Notes: generated by a model from the letters alone, not told the origin. A stretch of DNA of 40,412 nucleotides from Deltaproteobacteria bacterium ADurb.Bin207 (GCA_002070115.1 MWCO01000058.1:1-40412), one strand, 5' to 3'; numbered from the stretch's first letter, positions 25,293 through 33,961 are shown. Numbers and translations are program-made.

Positions 25293-25976
25293 TCAATCGT
25301 CCTCCGACTTGGTTTCCCCTCCATGCGTTGCGCTCTGCAGCACATCCATCACTTGCGACGCTGGGATCTTGCCTTCTCGGATCAGCGTTGGCGGTTCGCG
25401 GGTCAAGTCCACGATCGTAGATGGCGCCTTTTCGGGAATGTCTCCCACGTCGAACATCAGATCCACCGTATGGTTGAAATTTTTTCGCACGTTCGAAGCA
25501 GACCCCGCCCCCACTTTCTGAGACAAGTTCGCGCTGCTGATGAGAAGTGGACCGCCAAATCGCATGACCAATTCTTGCTGAAATCCGTGGCCCGGAACGC
25601 GGACCCCAATTCGTGCCGGCTTTTTTTCCCCAATAAGTTTCAATACTTTAGAAGGAAGCGAGGCATTGGGATGCACCACCAAGGTGAGAGGACCAGGCCA
25701 AAACGCTTGGATCAATGCCGAAGCCACTTCCGCTACGTCCTGTGCCACCGAAGATAATTGAGATTCGTTCGGGATCAGGATCAACGACGGTGCTTTGCCC
25801 GATCGCCGTTTCGATTGCACCAAGGCCACGACCGCATCCGTGGACATCAGCGAAGCCGCGATGCTGTACTGTCGGTGGCCCGGAAAACAAACCAAACCAT
25901 CGTTTCGGATAATTTCCACCGCGTCGTCGTACAGGGAAGTGTCGTTGTCGAGCTGTTCCTGGGTGATGATTCGCAT
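25293..25976 (-). CDS. Sua5/YciO/YrdC-family protein with altered N-terminal motif
   Basis: The 227-residue protein from ATG 25976 has the YrdC fold of threonylcarbamoyl-AMP synthase, which makes the precursor of t6A in tRNA. Matching parts are FWPGPLTLVV, ARIGVRVPGH, GGPLLISSANLS and PSTIVDLTREPPTLIREGKI. The strongly conserved PTDTVYGL near the N-terminus is replaced here by FPGHRQYSIA (31-40), and the KxR region is SKRRSGKAP. These changes touch the nucleotide and threonine site. It may therefore be a paralogue with a different role, or a lineage-specific variant. Being at the end of a leftward group with RibF gives no functional clue. The start is uncertain because no clear ribosome site is visible. 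Confidence 0.85.
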   Translation of the reverse strand: MRIITQEQLDNDTSLYDDAVEIIRNDGLVCFPGHRQYSIAASLMSTDAVVALVQSKRRSGKAPSLILIPNESQLSSVAQDVAEVASALIQAFWPGPLTLVVHPNASLPSKVLKLIGEKKPARIGVRVPGHGFQQELVMRFGGPLLISSANLSQKVGAGSASNVRKNFNHTVDLMFDVGDIPEKAPSTIVDLTREPPTLIREGKIPASQVMDVLQSATHGGETKSEDD

Positions 25977-26094
25977 GGGGACGAGGCCGCATACCATGGA
26001 ACCCATCGCGGCGTCACAAGCTGTTGCGTGCCAAAAATTCCGCCGCGGTCGCGCAAACCGCCCAGCGCGTTTTTTGCCCCGCGGGGAACGATTT

Positions 26095-26934
26095 CTAACC
26101 GTCGCCTCGACCAAGCCAGGAGGAAAACCACCCTCCGGTCAAGATATCCAGCGTCGCCACGGCTTCCACCTCTCGCACCGCCGCCTCTAGATGCTCCGGC
26201 TCATCCAGCGACGGGTCCGCGAGAGCGAGCCTGGCCCGCTGCCAATCGAAAAGAGCGCGCAACACCTCGCCAGCAAGACGACTGCGAAGTTGCACTTGCT
26301 GGACCCGTAGCCGCTCCATCGACAGCTCCTCGTCGACGAACAGCAAACGACTTAGCCTCCATGTCAACACGCCCTCCACTGTCCGTCCCCCTCCCGTGCT
26401 CTCATGCAACCGATAGGGATCGTCGTTGGTCGGTGAAAGACGATAGCTCTGGTCCCAATCTCGGACGACACGAAACCGAGCATCGGGAAGCAAGGCAGAG
26501 GATTTGGCGCGTGTTCGCATGGCATCGATCGCTTCGAGATCACCGATGCCATGGGCTTGCCACGCGGCACGCACGCACGCACGAGCCAAGGCGGGACGTA
26601 CAGCCATCCGCGGTGGGTTGCGGTGGCCCGTGGTAGTCTCTTTGGGCGAAGGACTTTGTTCTTGGGAAACGTGCGGCAAACTTGCTGAGCGCGCCCAAAG
26701 CCGTCCGAAGGGAATCTCCACGGTAAAACGTCCGCCAACCTCTTGTTTTCCCGTCAACGTTCGAGTTGTAAACAGCCCAAATCCCAGGGAAGCACGCCCG
26801 GTTCCAAGCTGAATCTGTCCTTGGTGCGCAGAAGCAAAGGATTCATCGGCTACATCTTGCTGGGCATGGGCGGTCGCCGCGGCTAGCAGGGTACAAGGCG
26901 CAGCCATCCATCGATACACGGTGATGCGGTGCAT
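26095..26934 (-). CDS. exported protein of unknown function
   Basis: The 279-residue protein begins with a signal peptide ending in AATAHAQQ (AxA site). A Gly-rich beta-like segment (QIQLGTGRASLGFGLF, GGRFTVEIPFGRLWAR) follows, then a helical, Arg/Ala-rich second half with long amphipathic stretches (ELSMERLRVQQVQLRSRLAGEVLRA is one region, at about 205-230). This combination of strand then long helix recalls outer-membrane efflux or coiled-coil periplasmic proteins, but no family signature was found. It runs in the same direction as the RibF gene group, with 62 bases upstream and 118 bases downstream. Confidence 0.7.
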   Translation of the reverse strand: MHRITVYRWMAAPCTLLAAATAHAQQDVADESFASAHQGQIQLGTGRASLGFGLFTTRTLTGKQEVGGRFTVEIPFGRLWARSASLPHVSQEQSPSPKETTTGHRNPPRMAVRPALARACVRAAWQAHGIGDLEAIDAMRTRAKSSALLPDARFRVVRDWDQSYRLSPTNDDPYRLHESTGGGRTVEGVLTWRLSRLLFVDEELSMERLRVQQVQLRSRLAGEVLRALFDWQRARLALADPSLDEPEHLEAAVREVEAVATLDILTGGWFSSWLGRGDG

Positions 26935-26996
26935 GACACGATATCGGACGCACGGAGGTTTGGTTGCCCAAAAATCGTCAAATACGGCTACTCGAA

Positions 26997-27842
26997 TCAG
27001 GACTGCGTTGTGGACACGACCATGAACAAGTCGCCATCACGCCATCCTACCGCGGCGTGGGAACTGAGGGCGGAGTCGGGTACGGACACGGTCATGGAGC
27101 CAACCAATCGATCCACGAAATGGTCTTCGACCACGACTTTCGGCGCACCTTTTCGGACCATCGTATGTACGACACGCAGGGACAGACGTCCCGAAGGCAT
27201 TTTGCCGCGCCATCGAGCCAAGGTGATGGGACGCACTTTCCAACACAATATGAGCTGTCCCACACCCAATGAAATCGATAGTTCATCGCGATGCGGAATA
27301 CCGGTTTCGTCAGGCATGGAAGACGCATCGGCGGATTGGTGCTCAGGCTCTTTCCCCGTGGTTCTTGGATCGCTTGGCAGCGAATCACAGGTGCCAGCCA
27401 TCGGTTCGGCGTGGGTCGAAAGGCCAAGTTCGTTTTGCAAAGCACGCGCGGCGGCATGATCTGGGTCCGCGGCCAGCACTTCTTCAAGAATGCACAAGGC
27501 CTGGGATCGATGACCTTGCTTGGCGTACACGGCCGCCAGCGCAACCGTCGCAATCGGTTTTGGAGCCTCCTCGGGTCGAGGGGGAGACGGTGACAGAATG
27601 CGCTGTGCAGCGTCGGGCAAGTGCAACCCTTTTTCCATCACGCGTGTGATGAGATCTCGCGCTCGCCCAAGAAATCCTCTTGCCACCGAACGTTCTTGTT
27701 CGTCGACCACGACCGCGGAAACGATTTCATCAATCAACTCGTCGCGAGTCAACACACGAGCAGCCGAGATACCCAACTCCATCGCTTGCACGATGAGGTC
27801 CGCTCGCGATAGCGATTCCAACTCCTCTCGGCGCGTACCCAT
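26997..27842 (-). CDS. Rho_N-like plus TPR protein, possible DUF4912-type C-terminus
   Basis: About 281 residues from ATG 27842. The N-terminus has RADLIVQAMELGI and TRDELIDEIVSA, the two-helix pattern of Rho-terminator-N/SAP-like domains. A single TPR-like hairpin follows (ALAAVYAKQGHRSQALCILEEVLAADPDHAAA is the region at about residues 100-130). The C-terminal 100 residues (LILCWKVRP, GRLSLRVVHTM, GSMTVSVPDSA, DGDLFMVVSTT) have strand spacing like DUF4912, a domain known to occur with Rho_N. That last assignment is tentative. No signal peptide. It follows ribF with a 26-base gap, so it is probably co-transcribed. Confidence 0.75.
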   Translation of the reverse strand: MGTRREELESLSRADLIVQAMELGISAARVLTRDELIDEIVSAVVVDEQERSVARGFLGRARDLITRVMEKGLHLPDAAQRILSPSPPRPEEAPKPIATVALAAVYAKQGHRSQALCILEEVLAADPDHAAARALQNELGLSTHAEPMAGTCDSLPSDPRTTGKEPEHQSADASSMPDETGIPHRDELSISLGVGQLILCWKVRPITLARWRGKMPSGRLSLRVVHTMVRKGAPKVVVEDHFVDRLVGSMTVSVPDSALSSHAAVGWRDGDLFMVVSTTQS

Positions 27843-27868
27843 GGCTCTACCGTAACTGAAGATGGGGT

Positions 27869-28864
27869 TTAGAACCAGGCTTGGCCTTCCCACACAGAAG
27901 GCAAAAAGGAAGCGAGCCGCTTTCGAGCCTCCTGCACATCGAGTTCAATTTGGAGCTTGAGATCGTCGAGATTGTTGAATTTTTTTTCTGAACGAAGCGA
28001 GTGAATGAGGTGCGCACGGAGCCGCAACCCGTATAAATCTCCATCAAAATCAAATAGATGCACCTCAACCGCAAATCCTGCATCCACGGTGGGGCGAATC
28101 CCGATGTTGCATACTCCCGCGCCCAATCGCTGTGCTGCACCATGTTCATCGAGACGGTCCACGACGACAGCATAAACGCCATGAGGAGGAAGAGCTTCCT
28201 GTACCCATCGGAGGTTGGCGGTAGGAAATCCAAGGCTGCGAGCGCGACGCTGTCCCTGCACGACTTTCCCGGATAGGGCGTGGGGTCTGGATAAGATGGC
28301 CCAGACCTCGTCGAGATCTCCGATGGCCACGGCATGACGCGCTCGCGTCGAGGAAAAACGGCCCTGATGATCCCCAAGCAAAGGCACGGCTCGGGCTTCG
28401 AAACCGAATTGCTTTCCGAAATCCGCGAGACTGTCGAGATCGCCCGAACGTCGAGCGCCAAAGCGGAAGTTTTCTCCCACGCGAACGCCTCGAGCACAGA
28501 GCCGATCGACAAGCATGGTACGGACAAATGCCTCTGGAGATTGCGTGGCAAACGGCTCATCGAACGTTTGCACCACCACGCGTAAGGACGGGTCGATTCG
28601 TTGAATGAGTTCGATTTTTCGCTGAACGGGTGTCAAACAGGCTGGTGGGGGCCTTCCCACGGCCACCGTCGGATGCGGTTCGAACGTGAGGGCGACGGGA
28701 ATCCAGCCGTTGGATTTTGCCTCGGCGGCCGTATCCACAAGTACAGCCTGATGGCCAAGATGAACACCGTCGAAGTTGCCAATGGCCACGAGAGTGGGTT
28801 GACCGGAGAAGTCCTCTGGACGAGCGCCCATGGTGCCGAGTTCAAGGGGGTGAGAGTAATTCAT
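27869..28864 (-). CDS. ribF: bifunctional riboflavin kinase/FAD synthetase
   Basis: The 331-residue enzyme makes FMN from riboflavin, then FAD. The N-terminal nucleotidyl-transferase domain has NFDGVHLGH (30-38, the HxGH site), TFEPHP (60-65), GENFRFG (130-136) and SSTRARHAVAIGDL. The C-terminal kinase domain has SGKVVQGQ, LGFPTANL (211-218), HGVYAVVV, GIRPTV and EVHLFDFDGDLYG. Both halves look complete. The ATG at 28864 gives a natural N-terminus; the upstream open frame overlaps the kinase gene and is not conserved. A hairpin at 28871-28906 sits directly before the start. No FMN riboswitch sequence was recognised. Confidence 0.95.
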   Translation of the reverse strand: MNYSHPLELGTMGARPEDFSGQPTLVAIGNFDGVHLGHQAVLVDTAAEAKSNGWIPVALTFEPHPTVAVGRPPPACLTPVQRKIELIQRIDPSLRVVVQTFDEPFATQSPEAFVRTMLVDRLCARGVRVGENFRFGARRSGDLDSLADFGKQFGFEARAVPLLGDHQGRFSSTRARHAVAIGDLDEVWAILSRPHALSGKVVQGQRRARSLGFPTANLRWVQEALPPHGVYAVVVDRLDEHGAAQRLGAGVCNIGIRPTVDAGFAVEVHLFDFDGDLYGLRLRAHLIHSLRSEKKFNNLDDLKLQIELDVQEARKRLASFLPSVWEGQAWF

Positions 28865-28870
28865 GAACAA

Positions 28871-28906
28871 GACAATCCCTCGTTGGCCGTGAGCGAAGCG
28901 ATTGTC
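28871..28906 (-). promoter_or_regulatory. hairpin in the ribF leader over the ribosome-binding site
   Basis: On the minus strand GACAATC and GATTGTC form a perfect seven-base stem with a 22-base loop. The stem ends six bases before the ribF ATG, and its 3' arm lies over the GAGGGA that would serve as Shine-Dalgarno sequence. Folding could limit translation. It does not match the FMN riboswitch consensus. Confidence 0.4.
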
Positions 28907-29009
28907 AAGGCGATTGGACGCACGAGGGTGCGCTCCACGACTTGTTGGCATCGGGGCAGTAGGCGTTACCGCGGCAGAAATCCGATAGGGGCCGTCGAAG
29001 GGCGAGGCT

Positions 29010-30509
29010 TCATGGGGAAACGAGCTTCGCGGTGAATGTCTTATCCGACACCTTGACCGTTTCCACGGTGTCTTTGAATCCCCCTTTGGAAAAGACAAAC
29101 ACGTGTTCCTTGTCTTCTTTGGCGTCTTCCCCTTCGAACTTGACCTCACAGGGAGTGGAAGAACACAACATTTTTCCCTCTTTGGTCATGACGGCGGCAC
29201 CGGACGGGTTGGAATCGAGCTTCAGAGCCGCCACGTTGACGGCAGCGGGGGCGTTTGCGGTGGTTGATGCCACCACGGGTTGCACCACGACGTTGCTGGC
29301 GCTGGCGGCAAGCTGAGAAGGACCCGTAGGTTCCTCACGCATGGCGTAGTAGGCCGCGCCCCCAAGTCCCACCGCGACGATACCGCCCATGATGAGGCCG
29401 AGGATCATGGTGGACTGACGGCGAGCGGATAGGTTTTCGGGCGGAGTGGGCTGTGAGGGAACGAGGGGCCCAGACTCGCCACTGCCAGACTGAGTGACGA
29501 ACATAGGCTGATTTGGACTGGATCCTGTGGCGATGGAGCCGGACGAACTGGATACAGCCAGAAAGTCACCCGAAGACAGAACGCCCGATAGGGTGGCGGT
29601 CATGGCAGCTCCGCCCACGTTTTTCAGCGCATTGAGCAAGTATTCCATGGAGGGAAAGCGTTGATCGGGACTTTTCGAAAGGCATTTGAGGATGAGTTCC
29701 TCGGTCGATGACGACGCCTGGATATCGGGATTGATGCTGCGCATGGGAGGAGGCGGTTCATTGACATGCGCCATCATGATGTGAACGGAGTTGGGCCGGT
29801 CAAAAGGCACTTTGCTGGTCAGCATTTCGTACATGATGACACCCAGCGAATAGATGTCCGTACGGCTATCGACCTTCTCGCCCTTGATTTGTTCGGGGGC
29901 CATATACTTGGGAGAGCCCATGAAAAGACCCGCTTGGGTGAGGTCTTCCCCCGGGTTTTCGACATTTTTCACGAGTCCGAAATCGAGCACTTTGACGAAG
30001 TCATGCTCATCGGCGTGGTCCACCAAAAAAATGTTGGCAGGTTTCAAGTCCCGATGAATGACACCAATCGAATGAGCCTCTCGAAGGCTTCGGCATATTT
30101 GTCTTGCGACATGCGCCGTTCGCTCCTCGCCAAACGCGCCCTCTTCGCGAATGGCCCGGTGTAACGTTCGCCCTTCGAGATACTCCATCGCCATGTAATA
30201 CACATCGTCGTCGGTTCGACCGTAATCGAAGATCGTCACCGTGTTGGGATGCGTGAGTTTGGAGACAATGGAAGCTTCCAAAAAGAAACGTTTGTGGAAC
30301 TCGGGATCGTGTTCGCTCGCATATTTCGGATTCAGTACCTTCAGCGCACAGGTACGACCCAGAGGGGCTTGCTCCGCGCGATAGACTTTACCCATCCCTC
30401 CGCGAGCAATCAGCGCCACGACTTTGAAGCGGTCGTTGATCATACGACCGATCAGCGGATCGGGTCCGCCACGACTCGAAGCTGAAGGTTGCGCTGAACC
30501 ATCTGCCAT
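29010..30509 (-). CDS. membrane-anchored Ser/Thr protein kinase with PEGA-like C-terminus
   Basis: About 499 residues from ATG 30509, with GGAG nine bases upstream; an in-frame TTG at 30524 is less likely. The kinase domain has ARGGMGKVYRA (glycine loop), the ATP-binding Lys in ALKVLN, HRDLKPAN (152-159), DFG (176-178) and APE (204-206). All catalytic residues are present. A Ser/Gly-rich stretch leads to one membrane helix (about 369-390), then an outside part with LDSNPSGAAVMTKEGKML and KGGFKDTVETVKV, resembling a PEGA domain. This layout is typical of myxobacterial receptor-like kinases with the sensor facing the periplasm. Ligand and substrates are unknown. It diverges from holA. Confidence 0.94.
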   Translation of the reverse strand: MADGSAQPSASSRGGPDPLIGRMINDRFKVVALIARGGMGKVYRAEQAPLGRTCALKVLNPKYASEHDPEFHKRFFLEASIVSKLTHPNTVTIFDYGRTDDDVYYMAMEYLEGRTLHRAIREEGAFGEERTAHVARQICRSLREAHSIGVIHRDLKPANIFLVDHADEHDFVKVLDFGLVKNVENPGEDLTQAGLFMGSPKYMAPEQIKGEKVDSRTDIYSLGVIMYEMLTSKVPFDRPNSVHIMMAHVNEPPPPMRSINPDIQASSSTEELILKCLSKSPDQRFPSMEYLLNALKNVGGAAMTATLSGVLSSGDFLAVSSSSGSIATGSSPNQPMFVTQSGSGESGPLVPSQPTPPENLSARRQSTMILGLIMGGIVAVGLGGAAYYAMREEPTGPSQLAASASNVVVQPVVASTTANAPAAVNVAALKLDSNPSGAAVMTKEGKMLCSSTPCEVKFEGEDAKEDKEHVFVFSKGGFKDTVETVKVSDKTFTAKLVSP

Positions 30510-30747
30510 GGGAAATTGCTCCAAAGAGGAAATACTCCGTTAGATATCCCAAGGAATATTCCCAAAAGGAGTCTGCCCGCGTGCATTGGGCGTGTCAATC
30601 TCCCAGTCAAGGCTCGAGGCAAGACCACCCGCACGCCCTTGTGAAACAGTCCACCAAACCGCGAGCACGAATCGCTTTCGAACGGCCACAACACAACGGC
30701 CATGGGAAAAGGCGGATTGTACCCCTTGATCTCAACCACCTAACGAG

Positions 30748-30764
30748 GCTACGCCCCCCGTAGC
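30748..30764 (+). promoter_or_regulatory. hairpin between the holA Shine-Dalgarno and its GTG start
   Basis: GCTACG and CGTAGC form a perfect six-base stem with a five-C loop, ending exactly at the base before GTG 30765. ACGAGG lies at its 5' foot (30743-30748), a spacing too long for normal initiation if the RNA is linear. When the hairpin folds, this site comes next to the start codon. An in-frame TAA at 30741 rules out an upstream start. Confidence 0.5.
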
Positions 30765-31832
30765 GTGATCCCGAACCAAGCCATTCGCGACATTCAACGC
30801 GGACAACTTCTCCCTGTCTATCTCGTGTTGGGAGAAGAGCGAGTCCTCGTTCATCGTGTCGTTGCCGCGATACGTACGGCCGCCCTGCAAGGTGGCATCG
30901 CGGACTTCAACCAAGAGGCTCTCACCGCAGGCGAATGCGATGTCGATCGCGTGCTGTCAGCCGTACGCACCGTGCCCATGATGGCACCCCGACGCTTCGT
31001 GCTCGTTCGATCGGTCGAACGATGGGATAGTTCGACGCCAAAGGCCAAAGGCAAAGAAAAAAACAAAGAGTCCGTCGTACAACCCCTCGACAAACTTGCC
31101 GTCTACGCTGCTTCGCCCGTTGCTTCCGCATGCCTCGTGCTTGTCGCGTCCAAACTCGATGGTCGACGAAAACTCGTCGCCCTCGCCAAAAAGTCCCAGT
31201 TCCTCGTGGAATGTGAACCGCTCGAGCGTAAGGCGCTGCCTCCGTTCATCCAACAAGAAGCCAAAGATAGGGGACATACCATCGACCGAGATGTGGCCGA
31301 TCTGCTCGCGGAAATCGCCGGTCCGGAATTGTCGACCCTGCTCGATGCCATCGAGCGTCTTTCGTTATTTGTCGGCGAAGGTGGAATCATCACGGAAGAT
31401 ACCGTAGCCGCCTGCGTCACCCGAATACGACCGTCGTCCGTATGGGAATTGGTGGGCGCCGTGGGGCGTCGCGATGCCGCTACCGCGTTGTCCGTGCTCA
31501 TGGACGTGTACGAGCCCCAAGATAGAGGGCTGCGCTTGGTAGGCGTGCTTGCCTGGTCGACACGGCAACTTCTTCGGTTTGCCCATGCCATTCGGTCCGG
31601 AGCCAGCCCCGACCAAGCGGCCGTAACCGCTGGAGCCCCTCCCTACAAAGCGCGAGAATTGGCCAAGCAGGTCAAAAATCTCGATGTCGCAGAAATCGAA
31701 CGTTGGCTGCGCGTTCTTGCAGAAACCGACCTGGCCTTGAAAAGCTCCCGACGCCCCCCGCGTAGTATTGTCGAATCCGCCATCTTGACGATGACCGGTG
31801 GGTTATCCAGGTTGGAAATTAGACCCCAATAA
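30765..31832 (+). CDS. holA: DNA polymerase III subunit delta
   Basis: The 355-residue clamp-loader subunit opens the beta sliding clamp. It is recognised from GQLLPVYLVLGEERVLV (start of the AAA-like domain without Walker A, as usual in delta), DGRRKLVALAKKS, CEPLERKALPPFIQQEA, LAEIAGPELSTLLDAIERL, WELVGAVGRRDAATAL and RQLLRFAHA in the C-terminal domain. Length and order are normal. Translation starts at GTG 30765 immediately behind the hairpin described separately. Its 3' end is 75 bases before the MerR-like gene on the same strand. Confidence 0.93.
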   Translation: MIPNQAIRDIQRGQLLPVYLVLGEERVLVHRVVAAIRTAALQGGIADFNQEALTAGECDVDRVLSAVRTVPMMAPRRFVLVRSVERWDSSTPKAKGKEKNKESVVQPLDKLAVYAASPVASACLVLVASKLDGRRKLVALAKKSQFLVECEPLERKALPPFIQQEAKDRGHTIDRDVADLLAEIAGPELSTLLDAIERLSLFVGEGGIITEDTVAACVTRIRPSSVWELVGAVGRRDAATALSVLMDVYEPQDRGLRLVGVLAWSTRQLLRFAHAIRSGASPDQAAVTAGAPPYKARELAKQVKNLDVAEIERWLRVLAETDLALKSSRRPPRSIVESAILTMTGGLSRLEIRPQ

Positions 31833-31907
31833 ACGTGAAGCCACACGTCCGGGGAGAGAAAGACCCATGGGTGAGGCCAATCCCACCGTTTTTTTAGGAG
31901 CATTGTC

Positions 31908-32747
31908 ATGAGTGATCGCCTCATGTCTACCGGAGATGTTGCTGAAGTCCTTGGCGTCAGTGAAGCTACCGTAAAACGGTGGGCCGATGCTGGTACGCTA
32001 TCGTGTATCCGTACACCAGGAGGACACCGCAAGTTTCGTCTTCGCGATATCGCCATGCACCTAGCCTCACGACGTTCTTCCGCGGATCATTCGGAAGCGG
32101 CCACCGAGGGTGATCAAGATATCGAAGAATTGGTCAGCGCCCTTTTGGTCGGTGACGCGGAACGGGTCATGGGGGTCATTGCAGCCGTTCGTTTGCAGCG
32201 CGTATCGATCGCAACCATCGTAGATACGATGCTTCGGCCCGCCTTTGAACGCGTAAAACAAGCGTGTGGCTCAGGCCGTTGCGAAGCGTTTCATTTGCAT
32301 ATTGCCATCAATAGTCTGATTGAAGTCGCCGCACGCCAACGCCCCACCTTGCGCGTGCCTGGCAGCAGCCGCGGAAGGGTCATTTCCGCTCCCCTTCCCG
32401 GGGAACCCTACGATGTTCTCGCAAGATACGCGTCGCTCGTAGCCGTGGAAAGCGGTTTCGACGCTCATGTGCTCGGAGCCGGACTGCCCCCTGCAAGCGT
32501 CTCACGCGCGGCCGAAGACCTGGGCGCATCCTGGATCCTTCTGGTCGGCGATGCTCATAACCACCTGAATTTCTCTGACTACGCGGAAAAGATCCTGTCG
32601 GGAACGTCGCGATCGCACGCCCGCATCGTGTTCATTAGCGCGACAGCCACGCCCATCACCGGCCTTCCCGAAGACGTGCTAACCGTTGCCAACTTGCGGG
32701 AAGCCGAAAGCCTACTCGCGCCCATGGCATTACGAATGGCCCGCTGA
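31908..32747 (+). CDS. MerR-type regulator with B12-binding fold lacking the cobalamin His
   Basis: The 279-residue protein has an excisionase/MerR-like winged helix: STGDVAEVLGVSEATVKRW then TPGGHRKFRL (residues 7-45). A helical cap (about 70-145) and a Rossmann-like domain (about 155-275) follow, as in CarA/CarH light-dependent B12 repressors. In those proteins a GExHxxG-like loop supplies the His that binds cobalt. Here the aligned stretch is PGEPYDVL, with Tyr168 in place of His. The cap still has HLH at 129-131, but the Trp of the usual W-x9-EH motif is not evident. It may therefore be B12-independent or bind another ligand. A good AGGAG precedes ATG 31908. Targets are unknown; carotenoid genes are not nearby. 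Confidence 0.88.
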   Translation: MSDRLMSTGDVAEVLGVSEATVKRWADAGTLSCIRTPGGHRKFRLRDIAMHLASRRSSADHSEAATEGDQDIEELVSALLVGDAERVMGVIAAVRLQRVSIATIVDTMLRPAFERVKQACGSGRCEAFHLHIAINSLIEVAARQRPTLRVPGSSRGRVISAPLPGEPYDVLARYASLVAVESGFDAHVLGAGLPPASVSRAAEDLGASWILLVGDAHNHLNFSDYAEKILSGTSRSHARIVFISATATPITGLPEDVLTVANLREAESLLAPMALRMAR

Positions 32748-32806
32748 CCCACTGTCCTACCCCCTTTCATTCTCCCTCGCTTCCCCGGCCCGTATGAGGC
32801 ACCTTC

Positions 32807-33961
32807 TTGCCTACCATGAGTCAAACCATGCCCAAGGCGCCTGCACCTTACACCACCGATTCCGCCCCCCACGCATCGCCGAAATCACAAGAGCAATCCT
32901 TGCACGCAGCCTTGGAAATCGCTCTGTTGCACGAACTTCAGCAAGCCCACCAACAGCTCAATGCCGTCTTGTTCAACAATTCCCTGCGCCCCGTCGTTCT
33001 CGCTTTGACCGACACCTCGTCGATCCTCGGAAGATGGCACTCCGAAACACGCACCATCGAGATCAATCGCGCCTTTGCCATTCATCAACCTTGGGTACAC
33101 GTGATCGAAGTGCTCAAACATGAGATGGCTCACCAATTTGTCGATCAGATCCTGGGACAAAAAAACGACGGACACGGAGAGCTCTTTCGCTCGGTTTGCC
33201 AACGTTTCTGCATCGATCCGCGAGCCTCGGGCTTGCCCAACGCCCACCCACCCTCAGAACAAGAAGAACGCGTTTTGTCTCGTGTAGCCCGTCTGTTGGC
33301 CCTCGCCGACAGCCCCAACACCCACGAAGCCCACGCGGCCATGAGCGCCGCCCAACGCTTGATGCTTCGATACAACATCGATCAAGCACGTCTCGCTTCA
33401 GGCCAATCGCGATACGAGTTTCGACAAGTAGGACACATCACCGGGCGCATCCAAGAAAGCGAAAGAATCCTCGCCGCATTGCTCATCGAACACTTCTTTG
33501 TCAATGCTCTCTGGGTTCAAGCTTACGTGCCGATGACAGGAAAATCAGGCAGTGTGCTCGAACTATGCGGAACGCCCGCCAACCTCGAAATGGCTGAATA
33601 CGTGTACGCCTTCCTGTCGCATACCGCTCAGCAATTATGGAATGCCCATCAGAAGTCGACAAAATGCTCCGGCCGAGACCGGCAAACGTATCTCGCTGGT
33701 GTGATGCTAGGATTTCGAGAACGCCTGGCGCGAGAAAGCACGGCACAGCAATGCGAAGGACTCGTTTGGGCCGGCGATCCGGGTCTCGACGCCTATCTGC
33801 GAGCGCGACATCCCCATACGCGACGTTTGGTTCGCTACGGCAATCGACGAACCCAAGCGAGAGAACACGGCAAACGCGCGGGTCGCGAGATCGTCCTTCG
33901 ACGCCCCTTCGAGGCGCAGCCAACGAACGACGGACGGCTTCTACCGTCGAAGTCAAGATGA
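32807..33961 (+). CDS. SprT-like zinc metallopeptidase fused to DUF2786
   Basis: The 384-residue protein has a SprT-like domain (about 35-145) with zinc motif HEMAH (105-109) and a downstream His in DGHGELF (H123). A DUF2786 segment (about 155-195; VLSRVARLLALADSPNTHEA, region around 158-176) and a further helical domain to about 335 follow, then a basic Arg-rich tail. SprT/Spartan family proteins cleave DNA-protein crosslinks in eukaryotes; bacterial members are poorly known. Adding DUF2786 is seen in some phage and deltaproteobacterial proteins. The start could be TTG 32807 (GAGG seven bases upstream) or ATG 32816. Its 3' end overlaps the converging bacteriohemerythrin gene by nine bases. 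Confidence 0.88.
   Translation: MPTMSQTMPKAPAPYTTDSAPHASPKSQEQSLHAALEIALLHELQQAHQQLNAVLFNNSLRPVVLALTDTSSILGRWHSETRTIEINRAFAIHQPWVHVIEVLKHEMAHQFVDQILGQKNDGHGELFRSVCQRFCIDPRASGLPNAHPPSEQEERVLSRVARLLALADSPNTHEAHAAMSAAQRLMLRYNIDQARLASGQSRYEFRQVGHITGRIQESERILAALLIEHFFVNALWVQAYVPMTGKSGSVLELCGTPANLEMAEYVYAFLSHTAQQLWNAHQKSTKCSGRDRQTYLAGVMLGFRERLARESTAQQCEGLVWAGDPGLDAYLRARHPHTRRLVRYGNRRTQAREHGKRAGREIVLRRPFEAQPTNDGRLLPSKSR

Noticed and set aside
28865..29009. FMN riboswitch before ribF
   Set aside because: The leader was read for the conserved FMN-element blocks, and they are missing; only a simple hairpin is present.
28865..29149. Extension of RibF into the Ser/Thr kinase gene
   Set aside because: The sequence is basic and unlike RibF; MNYSHPLELG fits the family start, and the kinase C-terminus occupies part of that region.
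31876..31896. Terminator hairpin after holA
   Set aside because: GGTG/CACC with a ten-base loop before seven T is too weak a stem, and it lies directly before the ribosome site of the next gene.
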